DNA of 64,000 nt from CAYRAV01 sp964422365 (GTDB taxonomy: Bacteria; Bacillota; Clostridia; Lachnospirales; Lachnospiraceae): NCBI GenBank assembly GCA_964422365.1, contig CAYRAV010000010.1, positions 9,401 to 73,400 on the forward strand, given 5' to 3'. This document shows, one piece after another, positions 54,606 through 61,563 of the stretch. Every line of letters begins with the position of its first letter. Position 1 is the stretch's first letter. The notes beneath the pieces are model-generated. The model searched no databases. It had not been told where the DNA came from and was given only the letters and a program-made list of their open reading frames with translations. Position numbers and translations under genes: made by a program.

Positions 54606-54830
54606 ATGAATAGAGTTCAGAAAGTGACCATAAGGCTCAACGATATTGAAAGCCAGATGATTAAGGAAAACGCTGATAAGAATCAAATCAGTGTAAGCGA
54701 ATATATAAGAAATCTCATCAAGCAAGACCCGACTAATGGGGGGACTACGACACCCCCATTAGAATCAATAATCAATAATCAAGCGCACATAATGTGGTCA
54801 ACAAAAATAACAGATGGCAACAACACGTAA
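54606..54830 (+). CDS. CopG-like ribbon-helix-helix repressor
   Basis: 74 residues. Residues 3-45 form a ribbon-helix-helix: the strand QKVTIRLND that enters the DNA groove, then helix ESQMIKENADKN and helix SVSEYIRNLIKQ. The C-terminal 30 residues are polar and overlap the origin hairpin. In pMV158-type plasmids CopG represses transcription of copG and repB; the same order is seen here, with an inverted repeat before the gene. The last 17 bases overlap the rep start, which has no ribosome binding site of its own, so rep is likely translated by coupling. Confidence 0.8.
   Translation: MNRVQKVTIRLNDIESQMIKENADKNQISVSEYIRNLIKQDPTNGGTTTPPLESIINNQAHIMWSTKITDGNNT
54733..54762 (+). other. Putative double-strand origin (nick hairpin)
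   Basis: A perfect 10-bp stem CTAATGGGGG/CCCCCATTAG carries the 10-base loop GACTACGACA. The loop contains ACTACGAC, which equals the pMV158-family nick sequence TACTACG/AC except for its first base. Nicking is predicted between 54749 and 54750. It lies inside the CopG-like gene, 51 bases before rep, rather than upstream of copG as in pMV158. Confidence 0.7.
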
Positions 54831-55407
54831 CACCCAATTCGGTTCAATCGTCTACCCTGAGAGTGCGCTCCCAAATTGGATAGACATACTTGAAGAACAA
54901 CACATACGAGCGTTAGTATCTCCCCTCCACAATATGGATATAGACAAAGACGGGAAAATAAAAAAGCCGCACTATCATGTAATACTAATCTTTGAATCAC
55001 TCAAAAGCATAAAACAAGTACAAGAAATAATTGAAAAATTCGGCGGCGTGGGGGTAATACCGATACATAGTTTGGGCGCATATAGCCGCTATCTGTGCCA
55101 CATCGATAACCCCGAAAAAGCACAATACAACAAAGAAGATGTAAAAGAAATAAGCGGCGCAAATTACAAGGAATGCTGCCGCCAAAACGAAGATAAAGAA
55201 AAAGAAAATGAAGCAAACCTCATCGAATTAACACAAATAATATTGGATAAAAGAATAACATATTTCCATGAGGTAGCAGACTTAATAATAAAAGAACATA
55301 ACGAGTTATTCAGTGTTTTAAAACAAAATTCATATTACATACATTCAATCGTTATGTCACTCGCAACACAAACTCAAAAAGAAAAGGAAAGGAATCTAAT
55401 ACAATGA
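54814..55407 (+). CDS. Rolling-circle replication initiator (Rep_2, RepB of pMV158 type)
   Basis: 197 residues. N-terminal endonuclease domain: SIVYPESALPNWIDIL, SPLHNMDIDKDGKIKKPHYHV with His39, Asp42, His53 and His55 at the metal-binding positions of RepB, and LGAYSRYLCHIDNPEKAQY, holding the tyrosine that attacks the nick site (Tyr90 or Tyr93). The C-terminal 80 residues are helical and would form the oligomer domain. It should nick the hairpin just upstream. Size and motif spacing agree with the family, so replication as a circle after excision is plausible. It overlaps the next gene by 4 bases (ATGA). Confidence 0.9.
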   Translation: MATTRNTQFGSIVYPESALPNWIDILEEQHIRALVSPLHNMDIDKDGKIKKPHYHVILIFESLKSIKQVQEIIEKFGGVGVIPIHSLGAYSRYLCHIDNPEKAQYNKEDVKEISGANYKECCRQNEDKEKENEANLIELTQIILDKRITYFHEVADLIIKEHNELFSVLKQNSYYIHSIVMSLATQTQKEKERNLIQ

Positions 55408-55646
55408 TAGTAACCGCAAAAGATTTAGAAATCCGTGGCAAAGAAAAAAAGATTTCTAATAAAACCAATAAGGAATATTTAATCGTCCGTGTAGAAGATG
55501 AAACAGGAAAATCAACCGAACTACTGGACTGGAATGTCGAAAATTATGACAGATACAAAAGAGGCACAATCGCAACTTTTGAATTAAATCTCGACATTGG
55601 AAAATACATAAATATCTCTATAAAAGATTTTACTACAACTGAATAA
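55404..55646 (+). CDS. Small protein of OB-fold appearance, possible ssDNA-binding protein
   Basis: 80 residues, coupled to rep by an ATGA overlap. Alternating strands (MIVTAKDLEIRGKEKKIS, EYLIVRVEDETGKSTELLDW, GTIATFELNLDIGKYINISI) suggest a five-stranded barrel like an OB fold. A single-strand DNA-binding role would fit its place behind a rolling-circle initiator, which exposes long single strands. This is an inference from shape and context; I do not recognise the family. Confidence 0.6.
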   Translation: MIVTAKDLEIRGKEKKISNKTNKEYLIVRVEDETGKSTELLDWNVENYDRYKRGTIATFELNLDIGKYINISIKDFTTTE

Positions 55647-55651
55647 AGGAA

Positions 55652-55687
55652 AAAAAGAGGGTGAAAGAATCCCTCTTTTATTTTGCC
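55652..55687 (+). terminator. Terminator of the copG-rep unit
   Basis: AAAAGAGGG and CCCTCTTTT pair perfectly and are followed by ATTTT, 10 bases after the small protein. Confidence 0.85.
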
Positions 55688-56185
55688 TAAAAATAAAGAT
55701 ATACCACAAAATATTGCTGGTTATATTGATATTTATATCAATATAAACGAGCAAAATTTGGATTTCGCAAAAGTACGAGGTAAAATATAAGTAACAAGTT
55801 AATTATATTAAATAATCCTATTCGGATTAAAAGTTATTTGCGAAAAGAAATTGTAAATAGTTTACACGAACAAGTATTTTCCCGATAGAGGTTTTTCCAG
55901 TAGTGTAGAAATATATAGTACAGAATGAGACGTAAAATAGCGTACTTTATAAAAAAGTATTCGGCAGAAAAGCAATGAAAAAATCAAGAGGATAACAAGA
56001 AATTTGAAGCAAATCTAAAAAAGGAAACCTAAAATAATTTGTTATTTTTTAGGCAGATGTAAGTCCGTATTATAACAGATTGTTAAAGGAAGGAGAGGTA
56101 AAAAGCATTGGTAAGCTTTTTAAAAAATTCCTGTATCGTCTAGGACGAATTTAACAAAATCAAATCATAAAAAGGAAAAAGAAAG
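55688..56185. other. Non-coding 500 bp with palindrome; possible single-strand origin
   Basis: 12-base arms TTATATTGATAT/ATATCAATATAA (55721-55746) form a near-perfect palindrome. The rest has several short inverted repeats and no credible start codon. A 34-codon frame ending at 56154 (PYYNRLLKEGEVKS...) lacks a start and may be a decayed gene. Rolling-circle plasmids carry a structured single-strand origin in such gaps. Confidence 0.35.
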
Positions 56186-57130
56186 ATGAAAAAACAATCT
56201 ATAAATAGAGTTATAAAAAACAATTTAAAAAGCAAAATAGCATATGGGGAAAGTAAACATCAAGCAAAGATAGCGCAAGGTGTTTCTTTTGGAGCGTCAA
56301 CATATAAAATTTATTCATTTACAACATATTCAACTTATGAAAGAGAATGCCTAAACTTCGGTGAATGGGTAAAGACAGAAAAGGGTATAAATAGTATAAA
56401 ATCCGTTGATGATATAGAACCATATGCAAAAGAATATTTGCAAACAAAATTAGATAAAGGCTGTTCCGTTTGGACGGTAAAAACAGAGAAGTCCGCACTT
56501 GGAATGCTACTAAATAAACAGATAGAAATTGATATTCCAAAACGTGATACTCACAATATAACAAGAAGTAGAAAAGAACCGAATTGCAGATATTCGCGAG
56601 ATGGACAATACAAAGATATTTTCACATTAGCATTAGCAACTGGTGGTAGAGAATGCGACATATTAAAATTGACCCCAGATAGTTTTGTATATCGTGATGG
56701 AAAATTATATGCCGATATAAGACAGTCTAAAGGCGGTAGAGATAGGCTTTCTTATGTTCGTGAGGAATATGCTGAGGAAGTCCTTAAAATCGCTGAAAAA
56801 GCCAAATTAGAGGGTAAAAAGTATATCATAGACCATGTACCCGTAAATTTAGATGTTCATGCATTAAGGCGAGAGTACGCTTATGAATTGTATCAAGATA
56901 TTCAAAAAGATGATGAACTAAGAACATTTCTATTGAATCATGAACCTCCTAGAAAAGAATACCGAATCTCTGTAAATAAAGACGGTATAAAGGTTACGAA
57001 AGAAATCCAGAGAGACACATACAAAGATAGAGAAGGTAATATATTTAAGCGTGAAGACGTTTATCTCATTAGCAGAATGCTTGGACATAATAGAATCGAC
57101 ACAGCTATTGTACACTATTTGCATAAGTAG
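56186..57130 (+). CDS. Second tyrosine recombinase family protein
   Basis: 314 residues. All six catalytic positions are present: Arg155 (ATGGRECDILKL), Lys182 (RQSKGGR), His225 and Arg228 (HALRREYAYELY), His301 (RMLGHNRIDTAIVHYL) and Tyr311 four residues from the end. It has a basic N-terminus and a SAM-like domain (about 40-115). It differs strongly from the integrase at the other end, and a segment of about 45 residues (250-290) is inserted before LGH. It may resolve plasmid multimers or act in excision or inversion. Ribosome binding site AAAAAGGAAAAAG. Confidence 0.85.
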   Translation: MKKQSINRVIKNNLKSKIAYGESKHQAKIAQGVSFGASTYKIYSFTTYSTYERECLNFGEWVKTEKGINSIKSVDDIEPYAKEYLQTKLDKGCSVWTVKTEKSALGMLLNKQIEIDIPKRDTHNITRSRKEPNCRYSRDGQYKDIFTLALATGGRECDILKLTPDSFVYRDGKLYADIRQSKGGRDRLSYVREEYAEEVLKIAEKAKLEGKKYIIDHVPVNLDVHALRREYAYELYQDIQKDDELRTFLLNHEPPRKEYRISVNKDGIKVTKEIQRDTYKDREGNIFKREDVYLISRMLGHNRIDTAIVHYLHK

Positions 57131-57157
57131 CACGTCAAGGGGAATGTGGAATAAATT

Positions 57158-57187
57158 GGACGGGTGCTTTTCCCGTCCGTCTTTTTT
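57158..57187 (+). terminator. Rho-independent terminator
   Basis: GGACGGG and CCCGTCC pair around TGCTTTT, followed by GTCTTTTTT. It ends the second recombinase gene. An outer inverted pair (CGTCAAGGGG/CCCCTTGATG) encloses it. Confidence 0.85.
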
Positions 57188-57240
57188 ATGCCGCCAAAGC
57201 CCCTTGATGTAGCGGACGGAGCCAATACAAAATGGATATA

Positions 57241-57274
57241 GAGGACATGAGGAACGCTTTTTTCTCATGTCCTC
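57241..57274. repeat. Perfect 11-bp stem-loop
   Basis: GAGGACATGAG and CTCATGTCCTC around a 12-base loop ending in T's. It is close to the right end of the element; it may be a terminator or recombination-linked structure. Confidence 0.6.
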
Positions 57275-57294
57275 TTGATTATGCCTTTTCAAAA

Positions 57295-57313
57295 ATCGTA
57301 TAAATTCGTATAA
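57295..57313. promoter_or_regulatory. Putative recombinase arm sites, right
   Basis: ATCGTATAA (57295-57303, one base short of the left motif) and ATTCGTATAA (57304-57313) repeat the word found three to four times at the left end. They lie about 65 bases inside the right attachment core. Confidence 0.55.
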
Positions 57314-57372
57314 ATCTTTAGGTGATAAGCGAAAAAAGACCATAAATACAACAAAAACTTTGATTGGAGTTA

Positions 57373-57386
57373 TTCCCGACGATGAA
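57373..57386 (+). repeat. Right attachment site core with lysS tail relic
   Basis: TTCCCGACGATGAA again, followed in frame by GTCATTGGATAAATAA, which completes the lysS-like C-terminus FPTMKSLDK and a stop. This is the displaced original end of lysS, or the left end of an element already present there. Confidence 0.85.
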
Positions 57387-57443
57387 GTCATTGGATAAAT
57401 AAAGCCAGTAAAATCAAGGGTTTGCGGTACTTTAATTCAGATT

Positions 57444-57472
57444 TTGCAACAAAATTGCAACAAATTTGCAAC
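57444..57472 (+). repeat. Three direct repeats, 11-bp period
   Basis: TTGCAAC at 57444, 57455 and 57466, one helical turn apart, each followed by AAA or TCA. The even phasing suggests cooperative binding by a protein of the neighbouring element (recombination factor, ParB-like or replication protein). Confidence 0.6.
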
Positions 57473-57542
57473 TCATAATACGTGATAATACTCAATAATG
57501 CGTAGAATGGGTCACGAGTCCAATTTAATATTTGTACTATTT

Positions 57543-57584
57543 AAGGACATTTTCTAAGAAAAATATTAGAAGATGTCCTTTTTG
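57543..57584 (+). terminator. Terminator at the left edge of the conjugative element
   Basis: 15-base arms AAGGACATTTTCTAA/TTAGAAGATGTCCTT with one mismatch, then a T-run. It shields the following genes from reading through, or ends a transcript from the left. Confidence 0.8.
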
Positions 57585-57619
57585 TTATGGTCAAAAAATA
57601 AAAAATTGGAGGTAAAAAA

Positions 57620-58054
57620 ATGACAAACACAGCGTTAAGTGCGAAAGCGGAGCAGATTGCTCAAACAGTAACTTTTAGAAATGAGAAACACAGAAGATTC
57701 TTTTTAGAATACCTGCCAAAGTGTAGGTATGCAGATGTATACCATGCAGCATTGGTATATTGCTTGGGGATTGATGAAGACACAAGAAAGAATGTTAATT
57801 CAATCTATGATTTTAAGACAGGATGTGTAAAAACAGAATGTTTGCATGAAGGCTGGATAACCAGCGGAAGTGCAAAGATTATCCGTATGGCATACAACCT
57901 TTACAACAATGGGACACCAAGTGTGTATGACTATGAAGATGCAGAGGAACAATTGAATGAGTGTAGGCTATATACAGTAGAGGATTTATTCTGCTGTGGA
58001 TATGCAAAATATTTCTGGCAGGCGGTTAGGCTACGTTATCCGGAATATTGTTAA
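57620..58054 (+). CDS. Conserved ICE-associated protein, DUF6075-like
   Basis: 144 residues, soluble. FRNEKHRRFFLEYLPKCR near the N-terminus, YADVYHAALVYCLGIDEDTRKN, and the C-terminal LFCCGYAKYFWQAVRLRYPEY are as I recall from the DUF6075 group, which is common at the start of Firmicute conjugative elements. Function unknown. ATG follows TTGGAGG. It is the first gene after the terminator and likely leads the operon. Confidence 0.65.
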   Translation: MTNTALSAKAEQIAQTVTFRNEKHRRFFLEYLPKCRYADVYHAALVYCLGIDEDTRKNVNSIYDFKTGCVKTECLHEGWITSGSAKIIRMAYNLYNNGTPSVYDYEDAEEQLNECRLYTVEDLFCCGYAKYFWQAVRLRYPEYC

Positions 58055-58074
58055 AAACAGGCAGGAGGAAGGCA

Positions 58075-58251
58075 ATGTTAAAAGTAAGACTTATGGGAAC
58101 CAAGAATGATATTAAATGGTTCAGTAAAATTCTTCAGAGAAACAGGAAAGTGAAAGTGTTGCAGATTTCTGAGCCTTATGCCAATAAAGGGACAAACAGA
58201 TATTACAGAGTGTATGCAGAAGTAGAAAAAGAATCGAAAAAAAATCAGTAA
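58075..58251 (+). CDS. Small ICE protein, DUF3970-like
   Basis: 58 residues: MLKVRLMGTKNDIKWFSKIL, then a basic segment and YYRVYAEVE. It looks like a single beta-alpha-beta-beta unit. Similar short proteins sit beside ParA in many Firmicute conjugative elements. ATG follows AGGAGGAAG; the GTG-type start further up is in the previous gene. Confidence 0.6.
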   Translation: MLKVRLMGTKNDIKWFSKILQRNRKVKVLQISEPYANKGTNRYYRVYAEVEKESKKNQ

Positions 58252-58267
58252 ATCAGGAGGAAAAGTT

Positions 58268-59044
58268 ATGTGTAGAGTAATCGCAAATCAAAAAGGCGGG
58301 GTAGGAAAAACCACCACAACAGGAAACTTAGGAATCGGGCTTGCAAGGAAAGGAAAAAAGGTGCTGCTGGTTGATGCCGATGCACAGGGAAGCCTTACTG
58401 CAAGTCTTGGATATACAGAGCCGGATAGTCTGGAAGTCACTCTCGCAACCATTATGGGGAACTTAATCAATGACGAAGAAATAGAGCCAGCAGATGGCAT
58501 TCTGCACCATGACGAAGGAATAGACCTTATGCCGGGAAACATTGAGCTTTCCGGTCTGGAGGTTTCCCTAGTAAATGTTATGATGCGGGAGCGTATCATG
58601 CAGGGATACATAAGCAGAATGAAGGAATATTACGATTATATACTAATTGATTGTATGCCTTCCCTTGGAATGATAACCATAAATGCCTTTGCCTGTGCAG
58701 ACAGCATACTGATACCCGTACAGGCGGCATATCTGCCCGTCAAAGGGTTACAGCAGCTTATTAAGACAATCGGCAAGGTAAAACGTCAAATCAATCCTTC
58801 GTTAGAAATAGAAGGCATTCTGCTGACAATGGTAGATGCCCGCACCAATTACGCAAAGGACATCATTACCATGCTGAAGGAAGCATACGGAAGCAGAGTG
58901 AGGATATTTACAAGCAGTATACCAATCTCTGTAAGGGCTGCGGAAATATCGGCAGAAGGCATCAGTATTTATAAGCATGATCCGAAAGGAAAAGTGTCAT
59001 CTGCCTATCTTTCATTGACAGAGGAGGTGCTTGCAGATGAGTAG
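58268..59044 (+). CDS. parA: ParA/Soj-type partition ATPase
   Basis: 258 residues. Deviant Walker A KGGVGKTT (about 10-17) with both lysines, A' motif LLVDADAQGSLTASLG and Walker B YDYILIDCMPSLG. ParA binds DNA non-specifically with ATP and, with ParB bound to a centromere, moves or anchors the circular form of the element. It starts with ATG after AGGAGG and overlaps parB by 8 bases. Confidence 0.95.
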   Translation: MCRVIANQKGGVGKTTTTGNLGIGLARKGKKVLLVDADAQGSLTASLGYTEPDSLEVTLATIMGNLINDEEIEPADGILHHDEGIDLMPGNIELSGLEVSLVNVMMRERIMQGYISRMKEYYDYILIDCMPSLGMITINAFACADSILIPVQAAYLPVKGLQQLIKTIGKVKRQINPSLEIEGILLTMVDARTNYAKDIITMLKEAYGSRVRIFTSSIPISVRAAEISAEGISIYKHDPKGKVSSAYLSLTEEVLADE

Positions 59045-59942
59045 CAATATAAAGGCAAAAAGTGCATCCAAAATAAAGCTGGATAGCTTTGATGATTTAT
59101 TTGGCAGTAATACCACACAGGAAACTTTGGCAGAGCAGATAATAAACGTTCCCCTTACAGAACTTCATACCTTCAAAGACCACCCTTTCAGGGTGGCAGA
59201 TGATGAAAAAATGGAAGAAACCACAGAAAGCATCCGCCAGTACGGGGTACTGGTTCCGGGCATAGCAAGACCAAGGGCAGGAGGTGGTTATGAAATCATA
59301 GCCGGACACCGCCGGAAAAGAGGTTCAGAGCTTGCAGGCAGAACAGAAATGCCCATTATTGTCCGCAATTATACAGATGACGAAGCCACAATCATCATGG
59401 TGGATTCCAATATTCAGCGGGAGGACATTTTACCAAGTGAAAAAGCAAAAGCCTACAGGATGAAATACGAAGCCATGAAACATCAAGGGAAAAAATCAGG
59501 AAAGAGTACTTTAGAGGAAGTAGGGGAAGCAGCCGGGGAAAATGCAAAAAAGGTACAGAGGTATATCTGGCTTTCAAGGCTTTCCGAAGAACTCCTTGCA
59601 ATGGTAGACCATAAAAAAATCGGTTTCTCACAGGGAGTGGATTTATCCTTTCTACCGGAAGAAGCACAGCAGTGGGTACAGGTTATCCTTGAGGAGCAGG
59701 GCTGTACCATCAGCACTGCACAATCGGCAAAAATAAAGGAATATGACAAAGGTGGGGAACTTACCCCTGCAATGGTGCGGTTAATTCTGACAGAAGAAAA
59801 AGCAAAAGAACGCAGGGTAACACTAAAGGCAGATAAAATCAGCAGATATTTTGAGGAAGAATACAGCAGTGAAGAGATCGAGGATATCATCATTCAACTA
59901 TTAGATGAATGGAGTGCCAAAAATGGCACGAAAAAACAGTAG
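59037..59942 (+). CDS. parB: ParB-family partition protein
   Basis: 301 residues. The ParB/Srx CTPase domain (about 35-125) includes LTELHTFKDHPFRV, SIRQYGVLVPGIARP, EIIAGHRRKRGSELAG and DSNIQREDILPSEKAKAY, followed by a helix-turn-helix (GENAKKVQRYIWLSRLSEELLAMV). The C-terminal 90 residues are charged and helical. GAGGAGG lies within the parA end, 8 bases before this ATG. It acts with ParA to keep the element in the cell. Confidence 0.94.
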   Translation: MSSNIKAKSASKIKLDSFDDLFGSNTTQETLAEQIINVPLTELHTFKDHPFRVADDEKMEETTESIRQYGVLVPGIARPRAGGGYEIIAGHRRKRGSELAGRTEMPIIVRNYTDDEATIIMVDSNIQREDILPSEKAKAYRMKYEAMKHQGKKSGKSTLEEVGEAAGENAKKVQRYIWLSRLSEELLAMVDHKKIGFSQGVDLSFLPEEAQQWVQVILEEQGCTISTAQSAKIKEYDKGGELTPAMVRLILTEEKAKERRVTLKADKISRYFEEEYSSEEIEDIIIQLLDEWSAKNGTKKQ

Positions 59943-59957
59943 AAGGAGGTGCGGCAA

Positions 59958-61045
59958 ATGGATGGCGGGTTGAAATTTGATTATTATTATGGGATAGAAG
60001 CAGAGCAGTTCTCCTTTTACAGAGTGCCAAGACTGCTGATAAAGGACGTGCGTTTCAAAGGGTTATCCAGTGATGCGAAACTCCTTTATGGTTTAATGCT
60101 TGACAGAATGGCATTATCCATGAAAAACGGGTGGCTGGATGAAGAAAACAGGGCATATATCCATTATACAATGGACAGTATCATGGAAGATTTAGGCTGT
60201 GCCAGAGAAAAATGTGCAAAGGTTCTGGCAGAGCTGGACAGCAAAAAAGGGATAGGATTGATAGAGAAAAAAAGACAGGGATTAGGAAAGCCAGATATTA
60301 TCTATGTGAAAAATTTTACCACACTTGAAGCGGAAAGTAAGCCATCCCATGTAGAAAAAAATCCTGTTGATAGTGAAATTCCCCAGAAGTTCGAAAATCG
60401 AATTTCAAGAAATACGAAAATCAAACTTCTGGAAATACGGAAACCGAACTTCAAGAAGGCAGAAAACCGAATTTCAAGAAGTATGAAAATCAAACTTCCA
60501 GAAGTTCGGAAATCGAACTTGCAGAAGTTCGGGAAACGGACTCTAATTATAACAATATAAACTATACTGATTTCAGCTATACCAATCCTATCTATCCATC
60601 TACAGATAAACAGAAAAAAGAAGAGAAGCATAAAGCAGGGGAGATGGATAGGATAGAGGATGATACAGAAACATACATACAAATCATTCGGAAAAACATT
60701 GAATACGACCACTATATGAAGTATAATGAATGGAAGGACAAGGCATTGTACGATGAACTGTATGAGCTTATCTGTGAGATTGTATGTGTGAAAAGAAAGA
60801 CAGTCAAGGTAAACGGGGAAGATTACCCTTATGAGCTGGTAAAATCAAAGTTTTTAAAATTAAACAGCTCACATATTCAGTATGTCATAGAATCTATGCA
60901 GACGACCACCACAAAGATTGGCAATATCAGGGCATACATGGTGACAGCACTGTACAATGCACCCAATACCATGAACCACTATTACCAGCAGGAGGTTCAG
61001 CATGACATGTATGGAGGTGGATGGAGTGAAAAGGGTGTTATTTAA
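59958..61045 (+). pseudogene. repA: RepA-like replication initiator, split by an apparent frameshift
   Basis: The N-terminal part (59958 to about 60375) is a RepA_N domain: FYRVPRLLIKDVRFKGLSSDAKLLYGLMLDRM and EDLGCAREKCAKVLAELD. From about 60377 the natural continuation is in the -1 frame: SPEVRKSNFKKYENQTSGN through YTDFSYTNPIYPS to the C-domain ending at 61045 (DUF6017-like, IQIIRKNIEYDHYMKYNEWKDK). The original frame instead yields a basic, repetitive tail and stops at 60560. A one-base loss near the CCCC at 60380-60383 explains it; no slippery site is evident. Either a real mutation or a sequence error. Starts after GAAGGAGG. Confidence 0.7.
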
Positions 61046-61331
61046 AATAGTTTTTCCCACAATACTGATTGCACTGTGGCTGACTGTATGTTATCCGGTG
61101 TGTAAGAAACCAGAAGGCTTTGACTGGTTTTTATTCTGGATAATGGCAGGGTGTCCCTTTGGCATTCGGAGAATGTGCATGTGGCTTGTGCCGATAAATT
61201 TTGATATTGGAGGAAGCATAGGGGTACTTGCATTAAACTGTATCGTAGGAGGACTGATAGGAGGAGTTGTGCTGATTGTTAAAATCATTAGTATTCCGGT
61301 GGAGATAGTAAAAATAGCAACAGGGAATTAA
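61026..61331 (+). CDS. Small ICE membrane protein, DUF6050-like
   Basis: 101 residues with three hydrophobic segments (about 5-23, 32-46 and 56-88, the last Gly-rich: GGSIGVLALNCIVGGLIGGVVLIV). The start is GTG at 61026, 6 bases after GGAGGTGG; it overlaps the RepA C-terminal frame by 20 bases. Similar small membrane proteins follow repA in related conjugative elements. Function unknown. Confidence 0.65.
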   Translation: MKRVLFKIVFPTILIALWLTVCYPVCKKPEGFDWFLFWIMAGCPFGIRRMCMWLVPINFDIGGSIGVLALNCIVGGLIGGVVLIVKIISIPVEIVKIATGN

Positions 61332-61354
61332 CTTCTGGACAAAAAGTCTAAAAG
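61332..61354. promoter_or_regulatory. Palindromic site, copy 1
   Basis: CTTCTGGAC-AAAAA-GTCTAAAAG, an imperfect palindrome. A near copy lies exactly 120 bases further on. It immediately follows the membrane-protein stop codon. Confidence 0.55.
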
Positions 61355-61399
61355 TGAAGCAGAAAATTTAATCACATAAAAAAGAATAACACAGCGTCA

Positions 61400-61440
61400 G
61401 GGCAGTTATAGACCATAAAGGTTTATAGCTGCCCTTTTTG
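61400..61440 (+). terminator. Terminator between the two palindromes
   Basis: GGGCAGTTATAGACC pairs with GGTTTATAGCTGCCC and a T-run follows. It separates the replication/partition genes from the transfer genes. Confidence 0.85.
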
Positions 61441-61451
61441 CGTTTACAAAA

Positions 61452-61474
61452 CTTTTAGACAAAACGTCCAAAAG
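61452..61474. promoter_or_regulatory. Palindromic site, copy 2
   Basis: CTTTTAGAC-AAAAC-GTCCAAAAG, better in symmetry than copy 1. It lies just before a short leader frame and the pcfB gene, a good place for a regulator of transfer genes. Confidence 0.6.
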
Positions 61475-61488
61475 TGGAAAGGAGCATT

Positions 61489-61527
61489 ATGAAATATTTA
61501 TTACACAGGCTGTATGTTCCACCATAG
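61489..61527 (+). CDS. Possible 12-residue leader peptide
   Basis: ATG follows GAAAGGAG by 5 bases and encodes MKYLLHRLYVPP, then TAG. It stands 36 bases before pcfB. The strong site and the place suggest a leader whose translation affects the transfer genes, or a relic of a longer gene. Uncertain. Confidence 0.35.
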   Translation: MKYLLHRLYVPP

Positions 61528-61563
61528 CAGGGCATACATCTAACAAAAAGCAAGGAGGTAGAA

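Larger units (their letters stand above)
52447..57386 (+). mobile_element. 4.9-kb integrated element in the lysS 3' end with a pMV158-like replicon
   Basis: It is bounded by the 14-bp direct repeat TTCCCGACGATGAA (52447-52460 and 57373-57386). Contents in order: tyrosine integrase, O-acetyltransferase (opposite strand), CopG-like repressor, RepB-like rolling-circle initiator, small OB-like protein, second tyrosine recombinase. Shared ATTCGTATA motifs lie near both ends. No relaxase, coupling protein or T4SS is present, so it is an integrated plasmid or an integrative element that depends on a helper. The conjugative element next door could be such a helper. The right copy of the repeat still encodes a lysS C-terminus, showing that the element replaced the original one. 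Confidence 0.8.

Noticed and set aside
60370..60400. Programmed -1 ribosomal frameshift in repA
   Set aside because: No X-XXY-YYZ slippery heptamer is in the correct phase, and no clear downstream stimulator is seen; a one-base loss is simpler.
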